A stretch of DNA of 64,000 bases, taken from positions 102,808 through 166,807 of the forward strand of contig JAMYHX010000032.1 in the NCBI GenBank assembly GCA_025529335.1, in the 5' to 3' direction. The notes under the pieces are model-generated. The model had not been told where the DNA came from, ran no database searches, and saw nothing but the letters and a program-made list of their open reading frames with translations. This DNA is from Rhizopus sp. PT2906 (Eukaryota > Mucoromycota > Mucoromycetes > Mucorales > Rhizopodaceae). Positions within the stretch are counted from its first letter, which is position 1, and each line of letters opens with the position of its first letter. The translations under genes and the position numbers were made by a program. This document shows positions 45,769 to 56,680 of this stretch, in pieces.

Positions 45769-46256
45769 TGTTTTAAACAAGAAAAAAAAAAAACAACAAC
45801 TAAAAAAACTAAAAAAAAATTTATGCCGGGGATCACACACATATATATAAAAAAGTAGGAACTTATTGACAGCCTCATAGAGGGTAGCTGCAAGTAGTTA
45901 ACCAACCAGATGATTATCAAAATATAAAATATAGTAAACAGTATCGGATGAGCAACAATGATAGGCTATTAACAGAGCAATTTGGCCAAAATATATCTGT
46001 CAAAGAGAAACAGAAGGATAGAAAGAGACTTTACATATTGAGTTCTTGTAAACTTTCTCCTGTATAAACATAAGCTTTAATATGCTATCAAAGAGAGGAG
46101 AAAAGGATATACATTTTACATTAATTCTCCTTTCGAAAGGGGGAAGGCCTATGTCATCATTTCAGTGGCGATTCAAGTAAAAAATTGCTCTTGCCTTTTT
46201 TATTATTTTTTTCTTTTTCTTATATACACACACAAACATTATAAACACGTCAAATA
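45769..46256. other. Intergenic region upstream of SmG
   Basis: Divergent spacer between the tiny membrane protein gene and SmG; AT-rich, nothing else recognised. Confidence 0.5.
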
Positions 46257-46593
46257 ATGGCAAAGACAAGCACACCAGAATTAAAAAAGTAAATTATACT
46301 TGTTACCTTGGTTGATCTTATTGATCTTTTTATAGATACATGGACAAGCGTCTTTCGCTTCAATTGAACGGCAATCGTAAAGTTACTGGTATTCTTCGTG
46401 GATATGATCCCTTCATGAACATTGTCTTGGATGAAACAGTTGAAGAAATTAGTCCATCCGAAAAGCACAACATTGGCATGGTGGTAAAGAAAGAAAGAAA
46501 GAGAGAGAGATTGCCTTTTTTTAATGCTTTTTATTTTATTAGGTAATTCGTGGTAATAGTATCGCAATCATGGAAGCACTTGAACGCATTTAA
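46257..46593 (+). CDS. SMX2: Spliceosomal Sm protein G
   Basis: Exons are 46257-46288, 46336-46483 and 46543-46593, giving 76 aa. Sm1 motif: KRLSLQLNGNRKVTGILRGYDPFMNIVLDE; Sm2 motif: VIRGNSIAIMEALE. SmG is one of seven Sm ring proteins on U1, U2, U4 and U5 snRNAs. It converges on the CLPTM1 gene with a 30 bp gap. Confidence 0.97.
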
Positions 46594-46623
46594 AAATAAA
46601 TCAAACCCTGCTTCTCTTTTTGT

Positions 46624-48965
46624 CTATTTATTCTTTTTCGTCTCCTTCTCATCTTCTTCTTTTTCTTCGCCTACTTGACCGTATTCATTGGCTCTTGTAG
46701 GATCTACCTTATAAACATGTCGTTGGTACAAATATACAAAGAACACGATATCATCACGAAGACAAGCAAGACGGTGGAGAGTAGGCATCTTGATAACAAA
46801 TGCAAACAAGTCATCTAAATGTGGTGTTAGAAACATATTATGAACACACCCACACACACGACTTACCGATGAACGTATTAAGTGACTTGTACATCAATGT
46901 CTTCCATGGCATGTGAGCAACCTACATATACACCATAAGCTACCGTTTTCTTTTTAATTTGGTATACTTACACTCTTCAATCTATAGTTGATGTACAATT
47001 GAGGAAGCATTGTGATGAATCCAAACATATACACAAATTCAACAAGTGTCTTGAGGACATAAGAGTACCAACTCTTGTGCTGTTCATAACAGAGGGAATA
47101 GATAGCATAACCACCCAGCAAAGGATAGGCTAACCAGGTCAGATACTTGAACGCGATAGCATCGTATTTGGATGTCTCATCTTCCTCTTTTGTTGTGCTG
47201 TTTTCTGACTGCTGGCCCAATTTGGGAATCAATGATCCGGGTGTCCAGACTAATTCATATTTGAGAGCCTTGAGCACCTTCCAGATTTCAATCAGTAAAC
47301 CAACACCTTGACTGATCAGCACCATCCATGACGTCTCCTGACTGTTGTCCACCAAGTATAAAAAGATGACAATTTGAAAAAAGATGTTGACCAGCAGCGT
47401 GCGTACGGAGATTCCTGTACTGTTGGATTTTTTCTTCCAGAACGCAATATCGTTCTTGAACGCCAGCATTTCAAAAAGAGAGTGAAGTAAACTGACAACA
47501 ATTGTCGTGACAAGTAAGACTGGGTTCGTCTCAAGGAACATACGCTTGATCTCATCTACATCAGCAGCTGACATACCGCCCAGAGGATTATTCATCTGCT
47601 GTTTCATAGAGTCATCCAAGATGGCAAAGGTGTTGAACTTCCACATAGCGATAGGCTCAATATGAATGTTCAGGGGCAGTTGACTGACAGATTCATTCAC
47701 TACAAACGCATTCTGGCGAAGTTGCCAAAAGTCATTGGGAAATAGAATAGGGCGGAAATAGCCAACTTTTCCTTGAGGGTCGCGAAGAAGCTGATGGTTC
47801 ATTGGGATGTCTATTTTAGCAAATATATGCTGTGAGTGAATACAAAAGAGATATAATAAACGATTGCTTACACTTCAAAACAGGAGGTTTTAAACCGTTC
47901 TTGGGAATAGGGTTATTTGGAGTAATAACCAAGCTCAGCGTAAAGTTCTGTTGCCAATGAGCAACCAAGGGAGCTTGACGAGTGAAGTTTCCCAAGATAC
48001 TAAAGGGGCTCGAAGTGTCCTTCTGCTATTTGTTTTTATGAGATTATCATATCCGCATATATGTGTACAGCATACCTCATCTTGGTGAGGCTTGTCTTCC
48101 TTTGCTTCTTTTTGTTCCTCTTCTTGATCATCTTCTTTTCTAAGCAAATTCTTTTGTTTTGCAACTGACTTTTGAGGATAAAACTTGGTCAAGACTATTT
48201 AATCAAAAGTCAGTTTCACATGTTACACCTTCTATCTTGAAATTACCATGTTGCTGATATACAATCGCATCAGGGACATGAGCAGGATGACGAGGATCGA
48301 TCGGCACTTGGTGTTGAGCGGCAAAAATGTGGGCATAGATGGTACCATTATGCTGAACAGACTTTTTTTTTATCAAACGTATCAGCCTACTGTCACCATT
48401 ATGCATACAAATATACACGTACCTTTGTAGTAGGAATATCAATAGTAAACGTCTTTCCTTCAAATGGCTCACCATAATTGATGCCAGAGGCAATTATATC
48501 AGGTTTCTTATTGTAATCAGTAAAGTATTCTTCTTCACTGATATAGATCGAAATATCTAAAGGAGTGCCTGCTTGCCAAAGAGGAACAATGGCATCAGGC
48601 AAGTCAGAGTCAGGAATAATTGGATTAGGAAAGTAATAAATGTTGTCTGGAACAGATGCATAATCACGAAGTTGAAGTGATGCAGCTACAGGGTCAGATG
48701 GCGTGGGTGGTTGCATGGGTGAAGGAGGTGGAGAAGAAGACTTGCTAAAGCCTAAGTTTTTTTTTATTAGAAGTTGATGAGTATAAAAGTAAAATGAAGT
48801 ACCTCCAGTGATCATCCTCATCACAATCCAGAAAAAGATCATTTGGATAATAGATCCTGAAAATTGCTCAAAGAATGACTTTTCTCTCTGTTGCCCTTGT
48901 TGCTGCTGCTGTTGTTTACCAGCCTCTGAAGCAGAGGAAGCTGACTGTTGATGACTTTCAGACAT
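46624..48965 (-). CDS. CLPTM1-family multipass membrane protein
   Basis: Eight exons (48965-48803, 48751-48423, 48361-48247, 48194-48076, 48025-47872, 47810-46972, 46921-46867, 46814-46624) sum to 1965 nt, 654 aa. The N-terminus is Gln-rich with one helix (IIQMIFFWIVMRMI). The lumenal domain holds the family blocks PLDISIYIS, NGTIYAHIFAAQ and MNHQLLRDPQGKVGYFRPIL. The C-terminal half is multipass, with LKNDIAFWKKK-like (FKNDIAFWKKKSN), GFITMLPQLYINYRLKSVAHMPW and DDIVFFVYLYQRHVYKVDPTRANEYGQ. Human CLPTM1/CLPTM1L are ER membrane proteins; CLPTM1L scrambles GlcN-PI in GPI synthesis. The start is the ATG at 48965 (MSESHQQ). Confidence 0.95.
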
Positions 48966-49331
48966 GTCAGATGAAAAATAAGGGAAGAAAAGAATAGGTA
49001 CAACAATAATAGCAGCACGTACTCTTTTTCTTTCTCTTTCTCTCTTTTTATTTAAAATCCGATGCAAATCCAGTAAGGGTAGCTTTAAAAGTTACAAGAT
49101 TTTAGCAGCTATATCGGATATTGAAAAGCACTTGGAAACATTCAAGTAAAGGTTAATGAATTAAGTGCAATAGACTTTTTTCATAGTGTTTATTATATTA
49201 ATTGTAAAAAAAAAAAAAAAAAAAAAGGAAGAGAAATCATTGTTGTCTTGGTAAAAGTGTATGAGAAGATTATCCAACGTCATACATTTCAGTAGCTGCT
49301 TCTTTCAAAGTGTTTACCGATAAAGAACATT

Positions 49332-49830
49332 TCATTTAGCTTGCCCTTGCTGGGCTAATAAAGCAGACTTTTCTTTCCATAGCTTGTTTATTACCTGGCA
49401 ATACTTTTCTCTTTCGTTGATGAATTCACTAAAGCGCAGGTTTCTCTCCGTCCATGTTACTAATACTTTGGATGTTACCAATCGTATTAGACAAGGCGGC
49501 ATTTTCATCTGTAACAGGAGTTACACTCAGTCTTGACGAGGTCATAGCATGAGCAACGATAAAGATAACGGTTTCAAGCTTTAATATCACAATATAATAT
49601 ATCATGTGTAAAGGATCTACATTGAAACAGATCATCTTCAATCTTCTCTAGTATACCACAAGCAATGTCATAATCAAGGATATCAGTAGTCTTCTTCTTT
49701 TGTTCTTCTAGAGCCAATTTTACAGCTTGAGATCCGAGCTGGCATCTAATGACTTCTTGGTAGTAATCTACTGCAACAACTTGCAATAGAATATCATACG
49801 GTCAACGTAAAGTGGACGAGAACGACCCAT
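49332..49830 (-). pseudogene. Possible decayed or unresolved minus-strand gene
   Basis: Protein-like segments lie in order on the minus strand: MGRSRPLYVDR, DYYQEVIRCQLGSQAVKLAL, DYDIACGILEKIEDDLFQC, VTDENAALSNTIGNIQSI and RFSEFINEREKYC, ending before a TGA at 49332. They are mostly helical and polar. Joining them needs introns of about 30 nt or frameshifts, so I could not build an intact model. No family is recognised. Confidence 0.3.
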
Positions 49831-50189
49831 ATAAAAGGTCTTCAATCTATTATGGTTATGATTCAATGAGAATATTTGTGTGATAAGTTGAAAATAAACG
49901 CCATGATTTGCGCCATTTCATTGATAGCCACAACGTGATGGTAGTATAGTGCACGTTAAAGAATAATGAAATTGAATTTCTTTATCAGGATGTACAAATA
50001 CTATTTTGTTGTAAATAAATACGGTTTCTTTCCACTCTTTTTCTCTTTTCTTCTCTATATTTATCAATAACATAGAGCTACGGAAGACACCAAGTAAAAG
50101 CTCCCAAAAGCCTTGATCTCATACTAAGTGTCTTTATTAATACAAAGCAAATTCACGAATGGAAATCAACAAAATGAACAAGGTCGATT

Positions 50190-51720
50190 TAAAAAAATAA
50201 TGGATGATCCTCTTGTCGTTCAAGAAAGCTAAAAGATGATTGAAACTCTTCAGGAGGAGATTGATTCTTTACAATCACAGGCATCAGAGCTTACCAACTT
50301 GTCAAAAATGGTCAACAAAGAAGAAAAGCCAGCAAATTATTCGCAAATGTTAAAGGCACTTCACTCGCAATGGCAGAGTAGTTCAGCTTTGGAGCGTCAA
50401 AAATTGAACAAGTTAAACAATCACGCAGTGACTCATTCAGCAAAAGGATTCACATACAGAATCAATTACGTGACAGAAGAAAACAGTTGCATATAAAAAG
50501 AATGGCAATTATGCGCAAAAAGAAAATGACTAATAATCGCCTTCCTTATCCGCCTGAATCTGAAAGTCAGCTTACTCATGCTCAAGTTATTGATAAAGGA
50601 AGCTAGGGACTAGCGAAAGCCGAGAATAGCATACTTTCTCCCAATGTCAATGTTGCTCAAGGCTTTACCTTTTCAGGAACAGATAATGGCCATCACACCA
50701 TGACTGATACGGTTGCTTTTACTTTGAAGCGCTTTAAGTTTCATCCAGAGCTTTACAACCAATATCAGGTTCTTGGAGATGTACAAAATGATGATCCTCA
50801 CCTTGCTGATATACTTAAAAGATACCATAGCGATGCTATTGATTCCGAATGTATGGACGAAAACGTATCTTACCTTGATTTGCCCAACTCTTTTAAAGTG
50901 AAATCAGAAGACATCGACTTTGAATGCGGAAACTGGAGAAGAAGAAGAAAACTTGAAAGAGATAAAAAGAGAGCCTTTGAGGGCCAAATAGTATAAAGCA
51001 TTGAAAATGATTTATTAAAATTCAGTATGAATCACGCTGTTAATGTTGAAGGAATAAAAGAAGCCCTTTCACAACAGCACGCGGTTCGTGACACTCTGAA
51101 AATTTTATTACTCCAAAAAGAGTTAAAGAAGAACCAACGAAGCAAATTCAACAAAAAAGGTTTAAATTAAAGCTTTGTGCTTCAGAACAACGATTCATAG
51201 TTGATCAAAATGGTAACAATGCAATACCAAAATCCACAAGAATCTAACCAAAAACTTAGATCAGCAATTGAAAACAAAGCCAGTAGTGCTCATAAATGAT
51301 AAAGGAACAGGTGTTGGTTCAAGAATAAAGGGCTTTCTTAGACGTGATGGGAAATGGAAGCAAAGGATTCAGGGAAAGTACACAAATGTGTGCATAACTA
51401 ACGAACATATGACCTCACAACCCTACCTGTATTGCTTTTCAGAGCTCAACCATCCTATACAAAGAAAAAAAGGAAAAAGGAAGACAGATCAGTTTCAAGA
51501 GCAAAGGTTCCCTTTAATGTAGAAATCCAAAATGCGTCGTAGTCAAGAACAACAAAGCATCCAAATCAAGAGATTCTCCTTCTGCTTTGGCAATTGGCGT
51601 TTCTGGACTGTACAAACTCTTGTTTAAACAAGCTCTTCCTATATTCTCGCCTAGCATCAGTCACTCCGATACTGATTTTATTTCTATTACCTCTTCCTTG
51701 CTTAACACAAGAGAATGACA
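50190..51720 (+). mobile_element. Decayed RuvC-type (TnpB/Fanzor-like) nuclease relic
   Basis: Pieces in several frames follow the order of a TnpB-like protein. A charged helical N-terminus (QEEIDSLQSQASELT) comes first, then FTFSGTDNG (RuvC-I Asp-like) with TMTDTVAFTLKRFKFHPELY. LDLPNSFKVKSEDIDFECGNW, VLINDKGTGVGSRIKGF, TNEHMTSQPYLYCF (RuvC-II Glu plus start of a zinc site) and KSRDSPSALAIGVSGLYKLL (RuvC-III Asp) follow. Stops and frame slips separate them, and the zinc-site cysteines are partly lost. It looks distinct from the Fanzor at 58512, so two RuvC-nuclease lineages have been in this locus. No terminal repeats were identified. Confidence 0.5.
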
Positions 51721-51805
51721 GGGTCATTGCGATGCAAACACTCAGTAAGAAATAATCTTTTATTTAAACCTTGAACTCATGACTGTTCTTTTGGTTGGGT
51801 AAATT

Positions 51806-52714
51806 TTACATATAATCATCATCTGGCTTATAAGCAACAAATGGTTCTACTTTATGCACAAGTGTAGAAAATGATTTGTATTTCACATGTTCTCCTCCTC
51901 CTTTAATTAAACTAGCATCACTGTCACTCCATGCAACGGGTGCTTCGATATCCTTATCACCATAGACAAGAACATTAAATGTACCTAGAAGGAAAGGGTT
52001 ATTGTTTTATAAAAATGATGTGTGAAACACTTGCATTCTTCTTTAAATTCAGGTAAATAAGACACACTAGATGTAATCTGTCTCAAGATGCCTCTGATCT
52101 GTCTTATTGTTTCCTTTTGTATCTCTACTGCTCTAATAATGATGATAATGCTAAGTCACATTTATATATCACTTGAATATACTCTTACTGCTCAGGTGGT
52201 ATATTTTCTGGCATAGGTATGCCATTTTCTCCATTATTTAATTCAATATCAAAATGCCATCGTTCAAGTACTTCATCTGTTTCTACGCTTCGAATCACAA
52301 TGACAAGTTTACTTATACTATTACTCTTGAGCCAAACTATTAATATGTATTTAGAGTAAATATTAATCTCATTATCTGATCATCATACTTTCTATCTGTT
52401 TGATTATTTTATCGATATATTGTCTCAATTCTGGATTATTTGTGACAACTGTATTCATTCCATATTTTGTTGTGACATCAAAGTCATCCGAAGGGTAGAT
52501 TCCTCTTTGGTATAAAATACTGTCATTTAAAGAAATAAGATACATGTTCTTCTTTATGCTTAGTATCTTTTTTACTGTGTCAAACCACATTCTAGTTTAT
52601 AAAAAGTTAATGCCTTTTATTTTATATACAAAAGAAGCAAAACTGTGTATTACCAAAGAACTTGACAACCAGATGAGAAGAACCTTCTAATGTGATGGCT
52701 GAATTAAGATCCAT
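51806..52714 (-). CDS. MAD2: Spindle assembly checkpoint protein Mad2
   Basis: Exons are 52714-52654, 52591-52576 (16 nt), 52519-52389, 52336-52189, 52132-52035 and 51984-51806, giving 210 aa. It is a HORMA-domain protein: ITLEGSSHLVVKFFE, ILYQRGIYPSDDF, KLVIVIRSVETDEVLERWHF, ILRQITSSVSYLP and a C-terminal safety belt (KSFSTLVHKVEPFVAYK). Mad2 binds Mad1 and Cdc20 to delay anaphase until kinetochores attach. The 16 nt exon supplies ECGLTH and restores the exact family spacing before ILYQRG. Intron 5 (52034-51985) needs a GC donor (GAAT|GCAAGT) to give ECTFNVL. Confidence 0.94.
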
Positions 52715-54656
52715 TAGAGAAATAAAAATAGCATAAAAAAGGAAAACTTAATTTGCTTGCCTTTTTTTTTTTTACGCGTTTTTGCCGTGTGTATATATTT
52801 TTTACAAGCTGAAAATTAAATTCCGCTTAACGAGACCATTCAAAGTTTGGGAAGATTGAGGAAAGTTTAGATGAACCATTTGAGAAAGCTAAAAGCCATA
52901 CTGAATTAAATTGAAGTGCTAAAACTAAGTGATATAAGCACGACACGGTTTGACTTAATCTACAGTTTCTGAAAAGGGAGAGTATAGACAACATGTAAAA
53001 TTGGTGCTTGAAAGCAGGGTGTGTGTATACATGTTGTGTATCTTTATTCACGTAAAGTAATCCTTTAGAATTTGAAATATCTCTTTTCTACTAGAACACT
53101 TGTTTTCTCAACTTTACACTTCATTACCAAATAAATTAATATTATTGACAACTACATATTCCTGCTTTCTAGACAACATCTTTGTTGATACTCTACATCA
53201 TCTCGCTTAAACGCGGTTTGAAAAAAATAGTAAAGAAAAAAATTTTTATTGACAGTCCAGTTCTCGAAGTTTCATTGGGTTACATCAAAAGAGTGACTGT
53301 GATTTAATTAACAGCTATAAATAACGAGCCACTGCCTCAGTTTAACAATAAAAATTTTCTTTCTTTTTCTCTCCCGAAGCAAAAATAAGAGAATATCTTG
53401 GTAAGTTATCTTTTAAACAATATACATAAAGTCATAAATGTGGGACGATGAATACTTTATTTTGTCTTCATTTTAACTTATCGACCATGGTGAAATAACC
53501 CACAGTGCTTCGCTGAGCGCTGTTGATACTTGCCAGTATATTTTCCTGACCACATTTATACTTTATATCCACATATATCATTTCTTTTTACTTATACTCC
53601 TTTTAGATTCATTTCTTGACTTTCCTAATTGAAAGTAGAAAGCAGGATCAGGGTATCCTTTATATTTGCTTCATGATTCGCGCTTTATAAACAAAAAAGG
53701 TAATTATAAGAAAGAGTGATATTCCAGGTGATGATGAAATCCCGTGTTCGCAGTTTCCTCCAAAAGAGACTTTGTCGTGGTTTAGTAGGAGCACTTTGTG
53801 CTCCGAAAGATCCTCTCAGTGTTGGGCAAACACTTCCTTGGATGTCTGATGGAATATTCTAAATTACGTTTTCGTTATGGATATACTAAATGACCACTTT
53901 TATAGGAGGATACCCATGATTCCTTTTTTTGTTTGTTTAGTGCTCCTATTACGAGAATATACTTTATTTTCTTTTATGATGAATCTTTAATGCATTATTC
54001 TGGCATCTCTAATATCAATGCATTTCCGCCTACATAGGCCGAGATGTATAATGTATTCAACCTGTATTCTGATACAATGAAGAAGATATTATTCTCGTAA
54101 TTGTTTTAATAAAAATAACATTTAGCCTTTAAGTGTGTGTATGCATTTGATTTTTTGTATTTGTGTTTATACTGAAGGAAATAAGAAAAAAAAGAGTACA
54201 TGTTTAGATCGTTTTTAGAATGACTATTCTACCTTGGAAGATTAACTGGCGCACATGTTGTAAATAAACAACATAGAAACTATAATCATGATTCAAGGTA
54301 AAGAGAAAAAGGACAATTCCGACTGTGTAAAAATATTACACTCCGATCAACTTTCTACAAGTTGTTGTGTCTTCATTTTAATATAAACATACTGCATCGT
54401 CTACCTCATGATTGATACTGGCTGCAGTAATCTTTAGAACATATAAATACTCCATCATATTTTATTCAATAAAAGGGAGGTCCTCTGGCGTTTCTATTTC
54501 TGAGTCCATTATTATCCATAACCCGCAAACACTACAAATTGTTCATCAAATGAATGACCGGCGAAATATAAAGTCATGCATTGTTAATGCGTTTAAAACT
54601 GTTTCTCTTTTTTTCTTTTTCTTTTTTTTTTTTTTTTCTTTTAATATAAATTCAAG
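52715..54656. other. Gene-poor region with one small ORF
   Basis: Nearly 2 kb without a convincing gene. A 43-codon ORF at 53731-53862 reads FLQKRLCRGLVGALCAP and TLPWMSDGIF. After a one-base slip the DNA continues KLRFRYGYTK, so this may be a decayed fragment of a longer protein. Around 53505-53530 a short hairpin (AGTGCTTCGCTGAGCGCT) is present. Confidence 0.35.
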
Positions 54657-55460
54657 ATGAACTTTGCAAATATCTTTAGAGTAGTTAATATGGTTGCGGC
54701 CGCATTCATGATTATAGGTGGTGTAATGACCTGCATTCACGGAGGTATAAAGGCTTTTGATGTATTATATATATATATATATATATATATACACTGAACA
54801 ACATATCGTAGGCTTTCCCAATTTCATTCAAGGCATCTTTGTCATGTAGGCGATATCAATGATCCAAAAAGCAAGGAAGTAACACATTTTGTGTAGTTTA
54901 TTTGGCTTGATGACAGTATTATTTGAATTCAGGATGCCAGGTCCTGTAGTAAAGCATGCTTCTTTTATGTTTTCATTTATGGGTCGTGGTTTATGTAAGT
55001 ATAAGTATATATGTATCGTAAAAGCGATTAATTTGAAGCATCTATAGTCTACGTTTTGTAAGTTGAGGTTTGCATACACGAGCAATGTCTCTTTTTCTAA
55101 TCAATTGTTGTTAGCCTTGGATTCATAACAGTCAATTACGGTGCATTATCCATTGCATCAGGTGTTATTGTAAGTATTTGAGTTAAAAGAAAAAGAAGGC
55201 TACGGTTAATGATAAACATGTAGGTTATTGTCATTGGACTTGCTTATGTTGCTTTAGAATTCACTAAAATAGAACCACCTAATAACATGCGAAAAGAAGC
55301 CTATGATGATGCAGTTGGACAAAGCACGCATGGCAATGCGTCACTTCCATCCTTTGTATATCCAGCAACTTACGAGCAAACAACGCCATATGAACAGTCA
55401 TCGCCTTATGCACAACCAGAAAGTCAACCTGCTACAGTGAATGTGACCTCATCTAAATGA
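54657..55460 (+). CDS. COPI-associated family membrane protein
   Basis: Exons are 54657-54744, 54812-54845, 54897-54994, 55048-55057 (10 nt), 55115-55169 and 55224-55460, giving 173 aa. Four hydrophobic segments occur in the first 115 residues (VNMVAAAFMIIGGVMTCIHG, GIFVILFGLMTVLFEF, FSFMGRGLFYVFLGFITV, SIASGVIVIVIGLAYVAL). The pattern PNFIQGIF...PGPVVKHASFMFSFMGRGLFY is typical of the COPI_assoc family, Golgi membrane proteins linked to COPI. The C-terminal 60 residues are Pro/Gln/Ser-rich. Exon 4 contributes only FYVF residues in part, yet removing it breaks the frame. Confidence 0.85.
54766..54791. repeat. (TA)n microsatellite in intron 1 of the COPI-associated gene
   Basis: About 26 bp of TA dinucleotide inside the 67 nt first intron, so it forms a large part of that intron. 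Comparable TA runs lie in a RAD6 intron (3556-3573) and upstream of the Fanzor gene (58472-58494). Confidence 0.9.
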
Positions 55461-55774
55461 ATTGTAAACTGAATAAAACACTTGTGTAAATCTTCTGCTT
55501 AATTGGTCTCGAAGGATTGTACGATAGCCGCATTCAAAATAAGCGCCCATGGGCATTGGTGATAAACTAAGACCCAATAGTGGAATATAAATTGCCAACG
55601 ACTAATAATATTGTTTACAAGTGGACGAACCACGGTATGATAAGAATGATGCCCAGTAATCCTATAAAATATTTGCTGATAATTTCGAATAAGCAACAGC
55701 CATGGAGTTATATAAAGCAGAGTAGGGTTATAAGACATTCACTGTATAAACGAAGCATATTAGAGCTTTCTTAG

Positions 55775-56281
55775 TCAAATACAGAAGGCGATAAGCTAGC
55801 GTATTGTTTTAACTGTATCAATGCTCAAGAGGGAGTTACTTTGGAAAATTACGTTACATTTTCTACCATAAATTTCAAACTGATCGCCTCTGTGAGTCTA
55901 TAGCAGACCTTGGTTTAAAGTGACCCACAATCTTTATTGTGCTTCTGCTTGACTTAACAGGTACTAAAGGTGAACATTACTGGCACATTATTATCAGGCA
56001 CAGTAACAGATCAACCGTATCCATCTTATATCGCATTAAGATTGAATTGGAGTAGGTTATGTCCCCAATAACCATAAGTGAAATGGTTGATATATAGTAA
56101 AAAATTACTGACACTGAAGCCAAGAGTAAAGTTCGCACTTGTTAAATTCTAGGGAAACACTACACAAGAAAATGCATCAAAAATTAGACTAATAATACGT
56201 ACGTTACCTCTAGATACTACCTATGATGTCTTCCAACAAAGCTTTTCACTGTGTAGCGTCAAACTAAACATGAGTTTATGA
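55775..56281 (+). pseudogene. RRM-like gene fragment, plus-strand copy
   Basis: Open segments at 55775-55891, 55961-56055, 56098-56125 and 56153-56281 join in frame to a 122-residue C-terminal piece with no recognisable start. It contains QEGVTLENYVTFSTINFK, VLKVNITGTLLSGTVTDQPY and RLIIRTLPLDTTYDVF; the last resembles the first strand and helix of an RRM. Two of the implied introns (42 and 27 nt) are too short to be credible, so it is probably degenerate. The end is homologous to the minus-strand fragment at 56449-56680. Confidence 0.35.
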
Positions 56282-56448
56282 AGTTACCATCTTGAATTGT
56301 TTCTTTTCAGGAAGAAGAAGAAAAAAAAAAGAAATTCTGATCTATTCTAATTCTATGTTGTCGGTTGATCAATAAAGATGCAAGAATACGTATAATTATG
56401 ATAAATTCATATTTTATACCAGAGATATTGAACTGGACAAGCCTTAGA

Positions 56449-56680
56449 TTAGGTAGAGGCTTTTGTAATTTGACATTGTATAGTGACAACATAGGTAGCG
56501 CCCCAAGGAAGCGCCCGTAGAATTAGTCTATTTTCTGGTGCATTTTCTTGTGTATATAATGTTCGCTTTTCATCTACTACCATGTTTTATTAAGTCAAGT
56601 CATTACGTTTTTTAAGAATGTATTAGTTTACCTTCGAATCCTTCTAGTGCATATTCAGTCAAGTCAAACGTCTCAGACAT
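56449..56680 (-). CDS. Short RRM-like protein fragment, minus-strand copy
   Basis: Exons 56680-56632 and 56576-56449 give 58 aa beginning MSETFDLTEYALEGFE, then TLYTQENAPENRLILRALPW and a stop after QITKAST. It looks like the N-terminal part of an RRM protein cut off inside the domain. Its second exon matches the plus-strand copy (TQENASKIRLIIRTLPLDTTY) in both protein and DNA. It may be a pseudogene or a truncated duplicate. Confidence 0.4.
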
